A DNA stretch of 50,399 nucleotides from a bacterium. Lineage in GTDB: Bacteria; Krumholzibacteriota; Krumholzibacteriia; Krumholzibacteriales; Krumholzibacteriaceae. Shown piece by piece: positions 34,609 through 43,389 of the stretch. Position numbers and translations under genes: made by a program. The stretch is taken from assembly GCA_020350885.1 (NCBI GenBank), contig CP070727.1, positions 1,808,358-1,858,756 of the forward strand, in the 5' to 3' direction. Each line of letters begins with the position of its first letter. Positions within the stretch are counted from its first letter, which is position 1. The notes under the pieces are model-generated. The model worked only from the letters and a program-made list of their open reading frames with translations. It was not told the DNA's origin and searched no databases.

Positions 34609-36462
34609 ATGCATGAACTTCTGTATCCGATAGTAATACCAGCGATTGCGGGGGCAATTCCTCTCTTCATACCCCGCAGGGGCAAGATGCTTGCGGGACT
34701 CATCAGCCTGGTGGCGGCGGTGTGGCTGCTCTGGCGTTCGATCGGTCTTTTCGGTATCGGGGAGCTCAATTACAGCGTCACCCTCTTCTCGCTCGGGGAG
34801 GGTATCCCCTTTGAATTCACTCTCAGGCTTTATCATTTCAGTGCATTCATTATCCTGTTTACGGCGATATTCGGCGTTCTGATCATTCTGTACTCCCTAG
34901 GGTATCTGAGGGGAAGGGATACCTCCAGCACGTACTATTCGTTCGTTCTCTGGACATTGTCCGCAGCGGTTGGAGCGGTGCTCACCGATAACCTCCTCGT
35001 GCTCCTCATATTCTGGGAGATCCTCACGGCCCTTCTTTATTTCCTCGTAAACCTCGGGACGGAGGGCCACGAGAAGGCTGCCGCGAAGTGCTTTCTAGTG
35101 CTCGGATTCAGTGATGCGGCCGTTTTGCTCGGAGTACTCCTCATTTGGGTCACACAGGGAACGCTCACGATGTCGGCGCTGGAGGTCTCCACGGGAACAC
35201 CTCTCGGGGTGATAGCGTTCGTACTTGTCTTTATTGGGGCAATCGCCAAGGCCGGGGCAATGCCGCTCCACTCATGGATCCCTGAAATGGCGGTTCCTAC
35301 CCCCGCCTCGATCATAGCGTTCCTTCCCGCTTCACTGGATAAGCTTCTGGGCATCTATCTGCTTGCAAGGATATCGCTGGATATATTCGTTATACAGACA
35401 GGCTCGGGCCTGTCGATGATGATGATGATCATCGGATCGGCAACAATCATATTTGCCGTCTTGATGGCACTTGTGCAGCACAATTTAAAGAAGCTTCTTT
35501 CATTTCATGCCATCAGCCAGGTCGGCTACATGGTGCTCGGAGTGGGGAGCGGCATACCGATCGCGATAGTCGGCGGCCTTTTCCATATGCTAAACCACGC
35601 CATATACAAGAGCGGATTATTCCTCGGTGCCGGAGCGGTCGAGAAACGGGCCGGAACCACCGAGCTGGACGAACTGGGGGGCCTTGCCAGGCTCATGCCT
35701 ATCACGTTCGTCACAATGATCATAACGGCTTTTTCGATTTCGGGAGTCCCCCCCTTCAACGGGTTTGTGTCAAAGTGGCTCGTATATCAGGGAATGCTGG
35801 AAGGGGGACACCTGATATTCCTGGTTGCCGCAATATTCGGCAGCGCCTTGACACTTGCATCGTTCATTAAGGTGCTTCATTCCCTCTTCTTGGGGCGCCG
35901 TCCCCAGCGCTTGGAGAAGGTGAGAGAAGTCGATTTTTCGATGCAGCTTCCGATGGTATTCCTGGCGTTGCTCTGTGTGCTGTTTGGTGTTTTCGCGCGG
36001 TATCCCCTTGAAAGGTTCATCATACCTGTTGTAGGCGGGAGTGAAGTGGGTCTGGTCGGGGGCGAAATCGCCACGACGGAAGGTTTCTGGAGCCCCACAT
36101 TGGCCACCGCGCTGATCATCATCGGGGTGGTCGTGGGCTTGATAATATATGCATTCGGGCGTACGAGAAAGGTGCGTGAAGACGAGAATGTCTGGGTTGG
36201 TGGGAATGTCATGGACTCGGAGGAGATACGCATCCCCGGAACCCATTTCTATAAAACGATTTCCGAGGAGGTTAATCCTGTATTCAGTGCGGGATTCAGG
36301 GACGGACAGCAGGGCGCCCTCGACTTCTACAACGTGTGGGGAAGGCTCGGTATGGGGCTCGTGAATGTACTTCGTACGGTGCACAACGGTATACTCTCTA
36401 CCTACCTGTCCTGGGCCGTCATCGGATTGGGTATTCTGGCCTTTATTCTCATGTTCCGTTAG
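34609..36462 (+). CDS. Antiporter-like membrane subunit (NuoL/MrpA-N type)
   Basis: A 617-residue protein with about 15 membrane helices of the proton-conducting membrane transporter family (NuoL/M/N, MrpA/MrpD, HyfB). Conserved parts include AGAMPLHSWIPEMAVPTPAS, LKKLLSFHAISQVGYM with the central Lys pair, and LFHMLNHAIYKSGLFLGAG. It would move H+ or Na+ coupled to electron flow in the hydrogenase. The long C-terminal extension ends in a final membrane helix, as in MbhH-like subunits of the Mfh type. It begins 24 bases after mbhL. Confidence 0.93.
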   Translation: MHELLYPIVIPAIAGAIPLFIPRRGKMLAGLISLVAAVWLLWRSIGLFGIGELNYSVTLFSLGEGIPFEFTLRLYHFSAFIILFTAIFGVLIILYSLGYLRGRDTSSTYYSFVLWTLSAAVGAVLTDNLLVLLIFWEILTALLYFLVNLGTEGHEKAAAKCFLVLGFSDAAVLLGVLLIWVTQGTLTMSALEVSTGTPLGVIAFVLVFIGAIAKAGAMPLHSWIPEMAVPTPASIIAFLPASLDKLLGIYLLARISLDIFVIQTGSGLSMMMMIIGSATIIFAVLMALVQHNLKKLLSFHAISQVGYMVLGVGSGIPIAIVGGLFHMLNHAIYKSGLFLGAGAVEKRAGTTELDELGGLARLMPITFVTMIITAFSISGVPPFNGFVSKWLVYQGMLEGGHLIFLVAAIFGSALTLASFIKVLHSLFLGRRPQRLEKVREVDFSMQLPMVFLALLCVLFGVFARYPLERFIIPVVGGSEVGLVGGEIATTEGFWSPTLATALIIIGVVVGLIIYAFGRTRKVREDENVWVGGNVMDSEEIRIPGTHFYKTISEEVNPVFSAGFRDGQQGALDFYNVWGRLGMGLVNVLRTVHNGILSTYLSWAVIGLGILAFILMFR

Positions 36463-36471
36463 CGGAGGCGG

Positions 36472-37077
36472 TTGTATAGCGAGATGGAACTTTTGTTACT
36501 TATCATACTCATCTTCATGATCGTCGGCTCGATAATCGCGATCGAGACGAAGAACCTGCTTTCTGCCGTGATCTCGGTCGGTGTGGTCGGATTCTGCCTC
36601 AGTATCGCCTTTCTCATTCTGGGGGCGCCGGATATCGCCATTACCCAGGTGGTGGTAGAGATCCTTATCCTGGTGATCCTGATCCGCGCGACCATTACGA
36701 CCGACAATACCGCCATCGAGCGTCATTGGGACACCTTCTCGTTCATCTCGAGCCTGATCTTCTTCGGGCTTTTTCTCGTCTTTGCATGGTTGGCGGTCCA
36801 GGAGCTGCCACGTTTCGGAGAACCGCTGCTGAGGGTTTCCTCGGACTACCTCGAGACGGGACCGGAAAAAAGCGGTGCAACAAACATCGTCACCGGTATC
36901 CTTCTCGACTTCCGAGCGTACGATACCATCGGCGAGGCGACAGTGCTCTTCACCTCCATCGTCGGTGCCTTCGTCATACTACGCCGCAGGGGCAGGAAGC
37001 ATAGAAAGGATATGGACAGGGAGAAGGTGGGCATTCTCCAGGATGAGGACATTAAGAAGGATTTTAGAGGGTTCTAG
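36472..37077 (+). CDS. Fused MbhD/MbhE-type (DUF4040 plus MrpB-N) membrane subunit
   Basis: A 201-residue protein with six hydrophobic segments. The first half (LLLIILIFMIVGSIIAIETK, FLILGAPDIAITQVVVE) is the DUF4040/MbhD module, homologous to a C-terminal part of MrpA. The second half (FDTIGEAT-like YDTIGEATVLFTSIVGAFVIL) is the MbhE module. In Pyrococcus Mbh these are two proteins; here one chain carries both. The start is uncertain: TTG 36472 is three bases after GGAGG, while ATG 36484 is 15 bases after it and gives a start directly before the first helix. Confidence 0.88.
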   Translation: MYSEMELLLLIILIFMIVGSIIAIETKNLLSAVISVGVVGFCLSIAFLILGAPDIAITQVVVEILILVILIRATITTDNTAIERHWDTFSFISSLIFFGLFLVFAWLAVQELPRFGEPLLRVSSDYLETGPEKSGATNIVTGILLDFRAYDTIGEATVLFTSIVGAFVILRRRGRKHRKDMDREKVGILQDEDIKKDFRGF

Positions 37078-37088
37078 GAGGGTAGGCG

Positions 37089-37571
37089 TTGGTAAATTTG
37101 CCTGATGAAGTAGGTGATCCGACGAAGGGGATGACCTCGATCGTCAAGACGATTGTCCGCTTCGTCCTCGGCATCGTTATCATGTTCGGCGCCTACATAG
37201 TTCTGTATGGCCACCTAACACCGGGCGGTGGTTTTGCGGGCGGCGTGATCCTCGCCTGCGGATACATCACCCTGACCCTCGCCTTCGGACGGGAGCTGGC
37301 GCTCCGGAAGATGGGGGATACGGCGGCTTCAATACTCGACAACTCGGGTGCGCTCGCTTTTCTCGTTATTGGATTTCTGGGATTCACAGGGGGCTATTTC
37401 TTCCTGAACTTCATCGATCATGGACAGACGTTCAGGCTCTTCAGCGCGGGGATCATTCCGCTCTGTAATATTGCGATCGCGTTCAAGGTGACATCGTCAC
37501 TGTTTGCAATATTCATGGCCCTTTCGATATTCGGACGGTTCATGTCCCGGCTGGTCGAGGAAGAGGAGTGA
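37089..37571 (+). CDS. mrpB: Mrp antiporter subunit B-like (MbhF)
   Basis: A 160-residue membrane protein with four helices, of the MnhB family. GHLTPGGGFAGGVILA is the family hallmark. As part of the Mrp module it helps form the sodium-proton exchange path. The start is a TTG at 37089, with GGAGGG seven bases upstream. It overlaps nothing and follows the MbhD/E fusion by 11 bases. Confidence 0.93.
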   Translation: MVNLPDEVGDPTKGMTSIVKTIVRFVLGIVIMFGAYIVLYGHLTPGGGFAGGVILACGYITLTLAFGRELALRKMGDTAASILDNSGALAFLVIGFLGFTGGYFFLNFIDHGQTFRLFSAGIIPLCNIAIAFKVTSSLFAIFMALSIFGRFMSRLVEEEE

Positions 37572-37590
37572 AAGAAGGAGCAACGGATCG

Positions 37591-37941
37591 ATGATTCTGT
37601 ATTTTCTTGCATTAGTTCTATTCGTAATGGGGCTGTACTGCCTCGTTGCGAAGAAGAATATCATCAAGAAGATAATCGGGATTACGATTACCGAGTACTC
37701 GATCAACCTCTTTCTGATACTTCTTGGTTACCGGTCGGGCGGTGTCGCACCGATACTTCTCAAGGGGATGCCCAGATCGGAGATAGCACTGCACAGCGTC
37801 GATCCACTTCCGCAGGCGCTCGTACTGACTTCGATCGTAATCGGTCTCGGGGTGCTGGCGCTGATGGTGGCGATCTGTCTCAGGCTGTACGAGAAGTACA
37901 AGACGTTCGATATGTCGGAGATCAACGAGCTCCGAGGATAG
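37591..37941 (+). CDS. mrpC: Mrp antiporter subunit C-like (MbhG, NuoK family)
   Basis: A 116-residue, three-helix protein homologous to MnhC/MrpC and NuoK. ITITEYSINLFLILLGYRSG and the DPLPQALVLTSIVIGLGV segment are typical, including the Glu within the second helix. It sits between MrpB and MrpD in the standard order. The start is ATG 37591, with AAGGAG upstream; the frame extends further but lies within mrpB. Confidence 0.93.
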   Translation: MILYFLALVLFVMGLYCLVAKKNIIKKIIGITITEYSINLFLILLGYRSGGVAPILLKGMPRSEIALHSVDPLPQALVLTSIVIGLGVLALMVAICLRLYEKYKTFDMSEINELRG

Positions 37942-37962
37942 AAAGGATACACGGGAGATAGC

Positions 37963-39465
37963 ATGCAGGGATACTATCCATTATTTACGGCGATACCGCT
38001 TGCGGCCACGTTCATCGGCCTGCTGCTGTCCAAGATCGGCAAGAGGATGGCTGATGTCGTCGCGTTTCTCGCAACGGCGATCCTGGCCGTTATGTCCGTC
38101 CTCATGCTCTTCGAATCCCCGTTTATGTACAAGGTCGGCGGTTGGTTGCCGCCGTGGGGGATTATGCTCGCCTTCGACGGGTTGAGCGCAGTTTTGCTCG
38201 TTGTGATCAACGTCATCAGTTTCCTGGCGATCATCTTCTCCCTGAAGTACATGACAACATACACCGCCAAGCCAAAGTACTACGGTCTCTTCCTCCTGAT
38301 GATCGCCGGTATGAACGGTGTCGTGATCACGGGAGACCTGTTCAACCTGTACGTATTTTTGGAGATCGCTTCCATCGCCTCGTATGCACTCGTCGGGTTC
38401 GGGTGTGAACGTGAGGAGCTGGAGGCCTCCTTCAAGTACCTAATTCTGGGGGGCATAGCGAGCACTGCGGTCCTCTTCGGGATCGCATTCCTCTACTCAA
38501 TCACGGGCTCGCTCAACATGCCGGATGTGGCGCAGCAGCTCGAGCTCGTCGGAATTACGCGGGCGGTGGCGTTCGTTATCGCCCTCTTCATCATGGGATT
38601 CGGGCTCAAGGCATCGGCGGTGCCGTTCCACGCCTGGCTCCCGGATGCCCATCCGAGCGCACCGGCGCCGATCTCGGCCATGCTTTCCGGCGTGCTCATC
38701 AAGGCCCTCGGCGTCTATGCGATCATGCGCATGATGTTCCACGTGATCGGGCGGAACGAGCTGGTGGCGTCGATCATGATGTTCCTCGGCGCGCTCTCGA
38801 TGGTCGTGGCGGGGCTTCTGGCGATCGGGCAGGACGATTTCAAGCGAATGCTCGCCTACTCGTCGATCAGCCAGATGGGGTATGTGCTTATCGGCCTGGG
38901 ATTGGCGCTTAATCCGAACGTGGCGACCACGGTCGCAGCCCTTGCACTCATCGGTGCAATCTTCCATCTGGTGAATCACGCGGTATTCAAGTCGCTCCTC
39001 TTCCTCTGCTCTGGCTCCGTCGAGTACCGGACGGGTACGCGGGATCTGGGAAAGCTCGGCGGGCTCATCAGAAAGATGCCCGTTACGGGTGCGACCTGTT
39101 CCATTGGGTCGCTGGCGATAGCCGGGATACCGCCGTTCAACGGTTTCTGGTCGAAGCTGATCATCATCATCGCCCTGATACAGGGCGGGTACATGATCTA
39201 CGGGACGATCGCCGTCGTGGTCGGGTTTCTCACGCTCGTCTACTTCATCAAGCTGCAGCGTGAGGCCCTCTTCGGTCCCCTGCCCGAGAAGCTCGAGGGT
39301 GTGAGGGAGGCGCCGTTCGCCATGACGCTGCCGCTCGTGATCTTGGCGGCCCTCTGTGTTGCACTGGGTATCGCATATCCTCTGGTAGATCGCCAGCTGC
39401 TCTATGCGGCGCAGGAGGCGATACTCGATAAGGTAGCTTTCATGAACCTCTTGATGGGTGGATAG
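37963..39465 (+). CDS. mrpD: Mrp antiporter subunit D-like (MbhH, NuoN/M family)
   Basis: A 500-residue protein with about 14 helices. It shows LKASAVPFHAWLPDAHPSAP, the proton-channel signature, plus FKRMLAYSSISQMGYVLIG and LVNHAVFKSLLFLCSGS. It is the second antiporter-like channel of the complex, besides the NuoL-like subunit at 34609, so two ion-translocating units are predicted. It is preceded by GGGAG and lies 21 bases after mrpC. Confidence 0.94.
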   Translation: MQGYYPLFTAIPLAATFIGLLLSKIGKRMADVVAFLATAILAVMSVLMLFESPFMYKVGGWLPPWGIMLAFDGLSAVLLVVINVISFLAIIFSLKYMTTYTAKPKYYGLFLLMIAGMNGVVITGDLFNLYVFLEIASIASYALVGFGCEREELEASFKYLILGGIASTAVLFGIAFLYSITGSLNMPDVAQQLELVGITRAVAFVIALFIMGFGLKASAVPFHAWLPDAHPSAPAPISAMLSGVLIKALGVYAIMRMMFHVIGRNELVASIMMFLGALSMVVAGLLAIGQDDFKRMLAYSSISQMGYVLIGLGLALNPNVATTVAALALIGAIFHLVNHAVFKSLLFLCSGSVEYRTGTRDLGKLGGLIRKMPVTGATCSIGSLAIAGIPPFNGFWSKLIIIIALIQGGYMIYGTIAVVVGFLTLVYFIKLQREALFGPLPEKLEGVREAPFAMTLPLVILAALCVALGIAYPLVDRQLLYAAQEAILDKVAFMNLLMGG

Positions 39466-39477
39466 AAAAGGTAGCCG

Positions 39478-39963
39478 ATGAAACGGTTTTTGTATTTTCT
39501 CATATTACTCGTCATATGGCTGCTGCTCACGTGGTCGCTCCACTGGCAGGATCTCGTCGTCGGAGTGGTCATCGCATTAATCGCCCAGCTACTGCTCGGT
39601 GATATCTTCCCGGTCGGCGTCGTACGAGTCTTCAATCCGGTGCGTTTCTTTTGGCTCTTTACCTACACATGGGTCTTTTTCTTCTATGTGATCAAGGCGA
39701 ACTTCGATGTCGCCTACCGGGTGCTCAACCTGTACATGCCGATCAAACCGGGCATCGTGAAGGTGAGAACGAAGCTCCAGACCGATATGGCGCGCACCTT
39801 CCTGGCGAATTCAATCACCCTCACGCCCGGCACGTTGAGTGTTGATATGGTCGGTGACCATCTCTATATTCACTGGATCAATATCGTTTCGGAAGATCCG
39901 GAGAAGGAGACCGAGATCATTGTGAGACGATTCGAGAAGCTGCTGGAAAGGATATTCGAGTGA
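39478..39963 (+). CDS. mrpE: Mrp antiporter subunit E-like (MbhA)
   Basis: A 161-residue MnhE-family protein with two or three N-terminal helices and a soluble tail. The conserved part is FLANSITLTPGTLSVDMVGD. It is a structural element of Mrp antiporters and Mbh hydrogenases. The start has AAAGGT upstream. Its stop overlaps the GTG of mrpF (GTGA), so the two are translationally coupled. Confidence 0.93.
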   Translation: MKRFLYFLILLVIWLLLTWSLHWQDLVVGVVIALIAQLLLGDIFPVGVVRVFNPVRFFWLFTYTWVFFFYVIKANFDVAYRVLNLYMPIKPGIVKVRTKLQTDMARTFLANSITLTPGTLSVDMVGDHLYIHWINIVSEDPEKETEIIVRRFEKLLERIFE

Positions 39964-40214
39964 CCGTAATACTAGTGCTCCTGCTGCTCTGCATCTTCTG
40001 CTGCCTGTACCGTGTGGGCAAAGGCCCGACTGCGCCCGACAGGACCGTTGCGATCGATATCCTCGGGACCCTGGTGGTGGGATTCTGCGCGGTGTACTCG
40101 ATCATAACGAAGAAGGATCTCTACATGAACATCGCGATCTCATGGGCGCTCGTGAGCTTCATCGGAACCCTGGCCCTGGCGAAATATCTCGAGGGGAGGA
40201 GCTTCGATGAGTGA
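39960..40214 (+). CDS. mrpF: Mrp antiporter subunit F-like (MbhB)
   Basis: An 84-residue, three-helix protein of the MnhF family with RVGKGPTAPDRTVAIDILGT, which contains the conserved Gly-Pro-x-x-x-D-R of this subunit. It is coupled to both neighbours by overlaps: the GTG start is inside the mrpE stop, and eight bases are shared with mrpG. Confidence 0.92.
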   Translation: MTVILVLLLLCIFCCLYRVGKGPTAPDRTVAIDILGTLVVGFCAVYSIITKKDLYMNIAISWALVSFIGTLALAKYLEGRSFDE

Positions 40215-40551
40215 GGCGGCAGGATGGGTTTTTATCATCATCGGGATCACATTCGACCTGGTCGGGTGCATCGGCCTGGTGCGGCTGCCCGATATCTACA
40301 ATCGCCTCCAGGCGGCCACAAAATGCGTGACACTCGGCACGTGCATGATACTGCTGTCAGTATTCTTCTTTGTCGGCTTGAATTCGGTCGGCGTGAAGGC
40401 GCTCCTGTGTATCTGGTTCGTGCTGATAACATCTCCGACCAGTGCTCATGCGATAGCGCGTGCCGCCCACCGCTCCGGCATCAGGCTCTGGGTGGGCAGT
40501 GTCATGGACAAGTACGCCGATGATAAAGAGGGCACCGAGGACACAGCATAG
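40207..40551 (+). CDS. mrpG: Mrp antiporter subunit G-like (MbhC)
   Basis: A 114-residue MnhG-family protein with three helices. It shows GCIGLVRLPDIYNRLQAATK, the typical R-L-P-D-x-Y-x-R-x-x-A motif, and LLCIWFVLITSPTSAHAIARA. It completes the seven-part Mrp-like set in this operon (a NuoL-like subunit standing in for MrpA, then B to G). Overlaps mrpF by eight bases. Confidence 0.93.
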   Translation: MSEAAGWVFIIIGITFDLVGCIGLVRLPDIYNRLQAATKCVTLGTCMILLSVFFFVGLNSVGVKALLCIWFVLITSPTSAHAIARAAHRSGIRLWVGSVMDKYADDKEGTEDTA

Positions 40552-40580
40552 GAGAGAGACATCGGGGGTTATAGGTACTG

Positions 40581-41204
40581 ATGCGCAAACCAAAACTGAG
40601 AGAGCTCAGGGAAGCGATCACGGCACTCGTCAAGGGGCCGTACACCTCGAAGTTTCCCAAGATTGCACCGACCGTACCGGAGCACTTCCGGGGTACCCCG
40701 ACCTACGTGCCCGATGAATGTGTAGGCTGCGGCGCATGCGGCCAGGTATGCCCGGCGGGGGCGATCACGATCGCCGACGAGTACCGCGAGAGCGAGGGTC
40801 GGATGGTGCGACGGATCGAGCGGAACTGGGGGAACTGCATCTTTTGCAGCCAGTGCTTCGTGTACTGTATCACCGGCAAGGGCATCGAGCTTGACAAGGA
40901 TTTCGAGAAGTCGACCACCGATACGGCGAACTTCATCGATACGCACGACAAGGAGCTCCTCTTCTGCGAGCACTGCGGTAGTGTCATCACGGCGAAGGAT
41001 CATATCCGCTGGATCACCGACAAGCTCGGCGAGCTCGCCTTCGGCAACCAGACGCTAACGGTGGCCCGCTACCAGGAGCTTGGGCTTACAGAGGATATCA
41101 CCTCGCGCGCCGAGCGTCCGCTCGAGCGTAGTGACTATATGCGCATCCTCTGCCCGAACTGCCGCGCCGCATACATTCTCTCCGATGAATGGGGTGAGAG
41201 CTAG
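40581..41204 (+). CDS. mbhN: Hydrogenase ferredoxin-like subunit (MbhN/EchF/NuoI-like)
   Basis: A 207-residue protein with two 4Fe-4S motifs in NuoI style: CVGCGACGQVCPAGAI and NCIFCSQCFVYC, the second with a Cys spacing slightly different from the classic one. A further four Cys near the C-terminus (FCEHCGS and LCPNCRA) look like a zinc-ribbon-type or extra cluster site that shorter MbhN proteins lack. It connects the electron donor to the small subunit. It is the last gene before the strong terminator at 41230. Confidence 0.9.
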   Translation: MRKPKLRELREAITALVKGPYTSKFPKIAPTVPEHFRGTPTYVPDECVGCGACGQVCPAGAITIADEYRESEGRMVRRIERNWGNCIFCSQCFVYCITGKGIELDKDFEKSTTDTANFIDTHDKELLFCEHCGSVITAKDHIRWITDKLGELAFGNQTLTVARYQELGLTEDITSRAERPLERSDYMRILCPNCRAAYILSDEWGES

Positions 41205-41229
41205 ATCGTTTATGCGTTCGAAGCTTACG

Positions 41230-41251
41230 GGGGCCGTTCGGCCCCTTTTTT
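41230..41251 (+). terminator. Intrinsic terminator of the hydrogenase operon
   Basis: GGGGCC, loop GTTC, GGCCCC and six T residues: a textbook Rho-independent terminator 25 bases after the stop of the last hydrogenase subunit. Confidence 0.9.
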
Positions 41252-41350
41252 GTTGCATTGATCCGCAGGGGAGATATCTACCCGCGCTGTCGGCAGGTAA
41301 TGCTGCGCCGCCTGGCCCCAGGCCCGCAGTCCGCCGGATCGAGGTGGATG

Positions 41351-41827
41351 ATGCCTGACGCCTCTCGAGAGATCCAGGAGCGCCTGCGGGGCAAGCGCTT
41401 CGGTGTCGTCGGCGTGGGCAATGTCCTGCGGGGCGACGACGGCGCCGGCCCGGCGGTCGTGGCGCGGCTTGCCGGGCGCTTCCCGCTCCCTATGGTAGAT
41501 GCCTCGGAGGTGCCCGAGAACTATGGTGGCTGGGTCGTCAAGCAGGACCTCGAGAGCGTTGTCTTCATCGATGCCGTGGACTTCGGCGGTGAGCCGGGAG
41601 AGTTTCGCGTCATACCGCTCGAGAAGCTCATGGTCTCTGCGAGCAGCACGCACAGGCTTTCACTTCATTACGTGATCAAGTTCCTCCAGGAGGAGTGGGA
41701 CGGCGAGGCGCTGCTCGTCGGCGTGCAACCGAAACGGCTCACGCTCGGTGAGGGATTGTCTGAAGAGTTGGAGAAGGGCGTTTCGATGCTTGCAGATGCA
41801 ATACTGTCGATACCTGATGGAGCTTGA
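41351..41827 (+). CDS. hycI: [NiFe] hydrogenase maturation endopeptidase (HycI-like)
   Basis: A 158-residue protease of the HybD/HycI family. GVGNVLRGDDGAGPAVVARL gives the N-terminal Gly-x-Gly-Asn and the acidic nickel ligand, FIDAVDFG the second acidic ligand, and STHRLSLH the His ligand. It removes the C-terminal extension of the large subunit after nickel insertion; mbhL at 33376 has such an extension. The start is ATG 41351, with GAGG six bases upstream; an ATG at 41348 and open frame to 41258 are less likely. It is placed after the operon terminator, so it may be transcribed separately or by readthrough. No hyp genes are seen. Confidence 0.92.
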   Translation: MPDASREIQERLRGKRFGVVGVGNVLRGDDGAGPAVVARLAGRFPLPMVDASEVPENYGGWVVKQDLESVVFIDAVDFGGEPGEFRVIPLEKLMVSASSTHRLSLHYVIKFLQEEWDGEALLVGVQPKRLTLGEGLSEELEKGVSMLADAILSIPDGA

Positions 41828-41846
41828 CACGTGAAGCGGGAAACGG

Positions 41847-43346
41847 TCACCTGCCACACAGGAGCTTCTTGCCCCTCTTGATGCTCTCCGCTATACCCCG
41901 CTCCCTTATCTTCTTGAAGACATTCGCCGAGAAGATCCGCTTGATCCGGCTCAGCTTGTTCTTTCTGTCCACCAGCCTCTCGATCCTACCGGCCAGTACA
42001 CGAAATCGTTCCGGGGATATATTCATGCAGAAACAGTTTGCCGGGCTCTGATGGTAGTAGAGGGACTCGTCGAAACGTTCGTCGATCAGGCCTCTTTCCT
42101 TGCAGAATTCGTACGCCTCGGTGCCGGGGTAAGGAGTGAATATGCTGTAGCTCAGGCGGTCGCAGTGGAGCTCCTTCATGGCATTGACGGTATCCTGTAG
42201 AGTCTCTTCGGTTTCCTGGGGAAAGCCGACGATGAAGAACGCCTCCACCGAGATACCGTGTTTCTTGATGATCTCGCATGCTGCGGACGCCTCCTCGATC
42301 GTGATATTCTTCTTCATTGCGGCGAGAATCTCGTTGTTACCAGACTCGATGCCGATCTGGACGGAGTAACAACCCGACGCTTTCATGAGGGACATGATTT
42401 CGTCATCGACCAGTTTCCCGTGCACCTCGCAACTCCATCTCAGTCCAGGACAGCGTTCGATGAGTACATTGCAGAGGCTGCGTATATACGCTTTCGTCAC
42501 ACCGAACGTGTCGTCGTCGAAATGGATGTATCGCAAGCCCAGTTTCCGGAGGCTTTCTATCTCGCCGATTACATTGTCGACGCTACGGAACCTGACCTTC
42601 CTGCTCCATATCTTTCGTGATCCGCAGAAGAAACAGTCATAGGGGCACCCTCTCGTTGCGAAGACAAACTGAAACGCCGAGGATGGATAGCTCGAGTAGT
42701 CCCGCAACACTGCAGGAGCGATCGTGTGGGGGAAATCGAGTTTGTCCAGATCCTGGATGAATTCCCTCTGGGGGTTCTCGACGATACGGCCGCCCTTTCT
42801 GAATGAGATGCCTCGGACGTCATCGAATGCATCCCGCTTCTCGATCGCAGCCAGTAACTCGGTAATCGTCTTTTCACCCTCGCCCCGCACCACGATGTCG
42901 ATCTCGGGATAATCGAGCAGCTTGCCGCCGAGCATCGATGGATGTGGACCGCCCATAACCACAACAATACGCTCGTCCATCTCTTTCACCAGTCTCGCCA
43001 CCATGCGGGCGGATGCGAAATTCTGCGACTTCGCCGAGATACCGACAATCGAAGGGGTATATTCCTCCAGGACGGACCGGACCTCACTCCAGATCTCTCC
43101 CGATGGCTCCTTCAGGCTGTTCAGATAGTTTTCGAAGCCGGGACCGGTGAGGTAACCGACCTTCATCAATTCACTCCGGGGATGGAAGTCGGCATTGTAC
43201 GCCATGACATCCCAGCGTTTCGAGCCTCTAATCGCACCGGCCAGATAGCCGAGGGAGAGAGGAAATCTATCGAGCGAGTATCTGCTCTTGAACAGCCGGT
43301 AGAAGGGGGGCTCGATGAGCAGGATCTTGCGTCGCTCACTGTTCAT
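41847..43346 (-). CDS. B12-binding-domain radical SAM protein (BchE/HpnP-like superfamily)
   Basis: A 499-residue protein with an N-terminal Rossmann-like B12-binding-type domain (about residues 1-150, VVVMGGPHPSMLGG, DIVVRGEGEKT) followed by a radical SAM barrel with CPYDCFFCGSRKIW, the C-x3-C-x2-C motif, and YIHFDDDTFGV. The family holds methylases and ring-forming enzymes that act on unactivated carbons, such as BchE, hopanoid methylases and phosphonate methylases. The substrate is unknown; a lipid or cofactor is common for stand-alone members. The start is ATG 43346, with GGAGAAGG upstream. It lies directly downstream of the decayed iorB. Confidence 0.9.
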   Translation of the reverse strand: MNSERRKILLIEPPFYRLFKSRYSLDRFPLSLGYLAGAIRGSKRWDVMAYNADFHPRSELMKVGYLTGPGFENYLNSLKEPSGEIWSEVRSVLEEYTPSIVGISAKSQNFASARMVARLVKEMDERIVVVMGGPHPSMLGGKLLDYPEIDIVVRGEGEKTITELLAAIEKRDAFDDVRGISFRKGGRIVENPQREFIQDLDKLDFPHTIAPAVLRDYSSYPSSAFQFVFATRGCPYDCFFCGSRKIWSRKVRFRSVDNVIGEIESLRKLGLRYIHFDDDTFGVTKAYIRSLCNVLIERCPGLRWSCEVHGKLVDDEIMSLMKASGCYSVQIGIESGNNEILAAMKKNITIEEASAACEIIKKHGISVEAFFIVGFPQETEETLQDTVNAMKELHCDRLSYSIFTPYPGTEAYEFCKERGLIDERFDESLYYHQSPANCFCMNISPERFRVLAGRIERLVDRKNKLSRIKRIFSANVFKKIRERGIAESIKRGKKLLCGR

Positions 43347-43389
43347 GCACTATACCTTCTCCCGGCGCATCGGCGTCTCGGGGCGCTCA

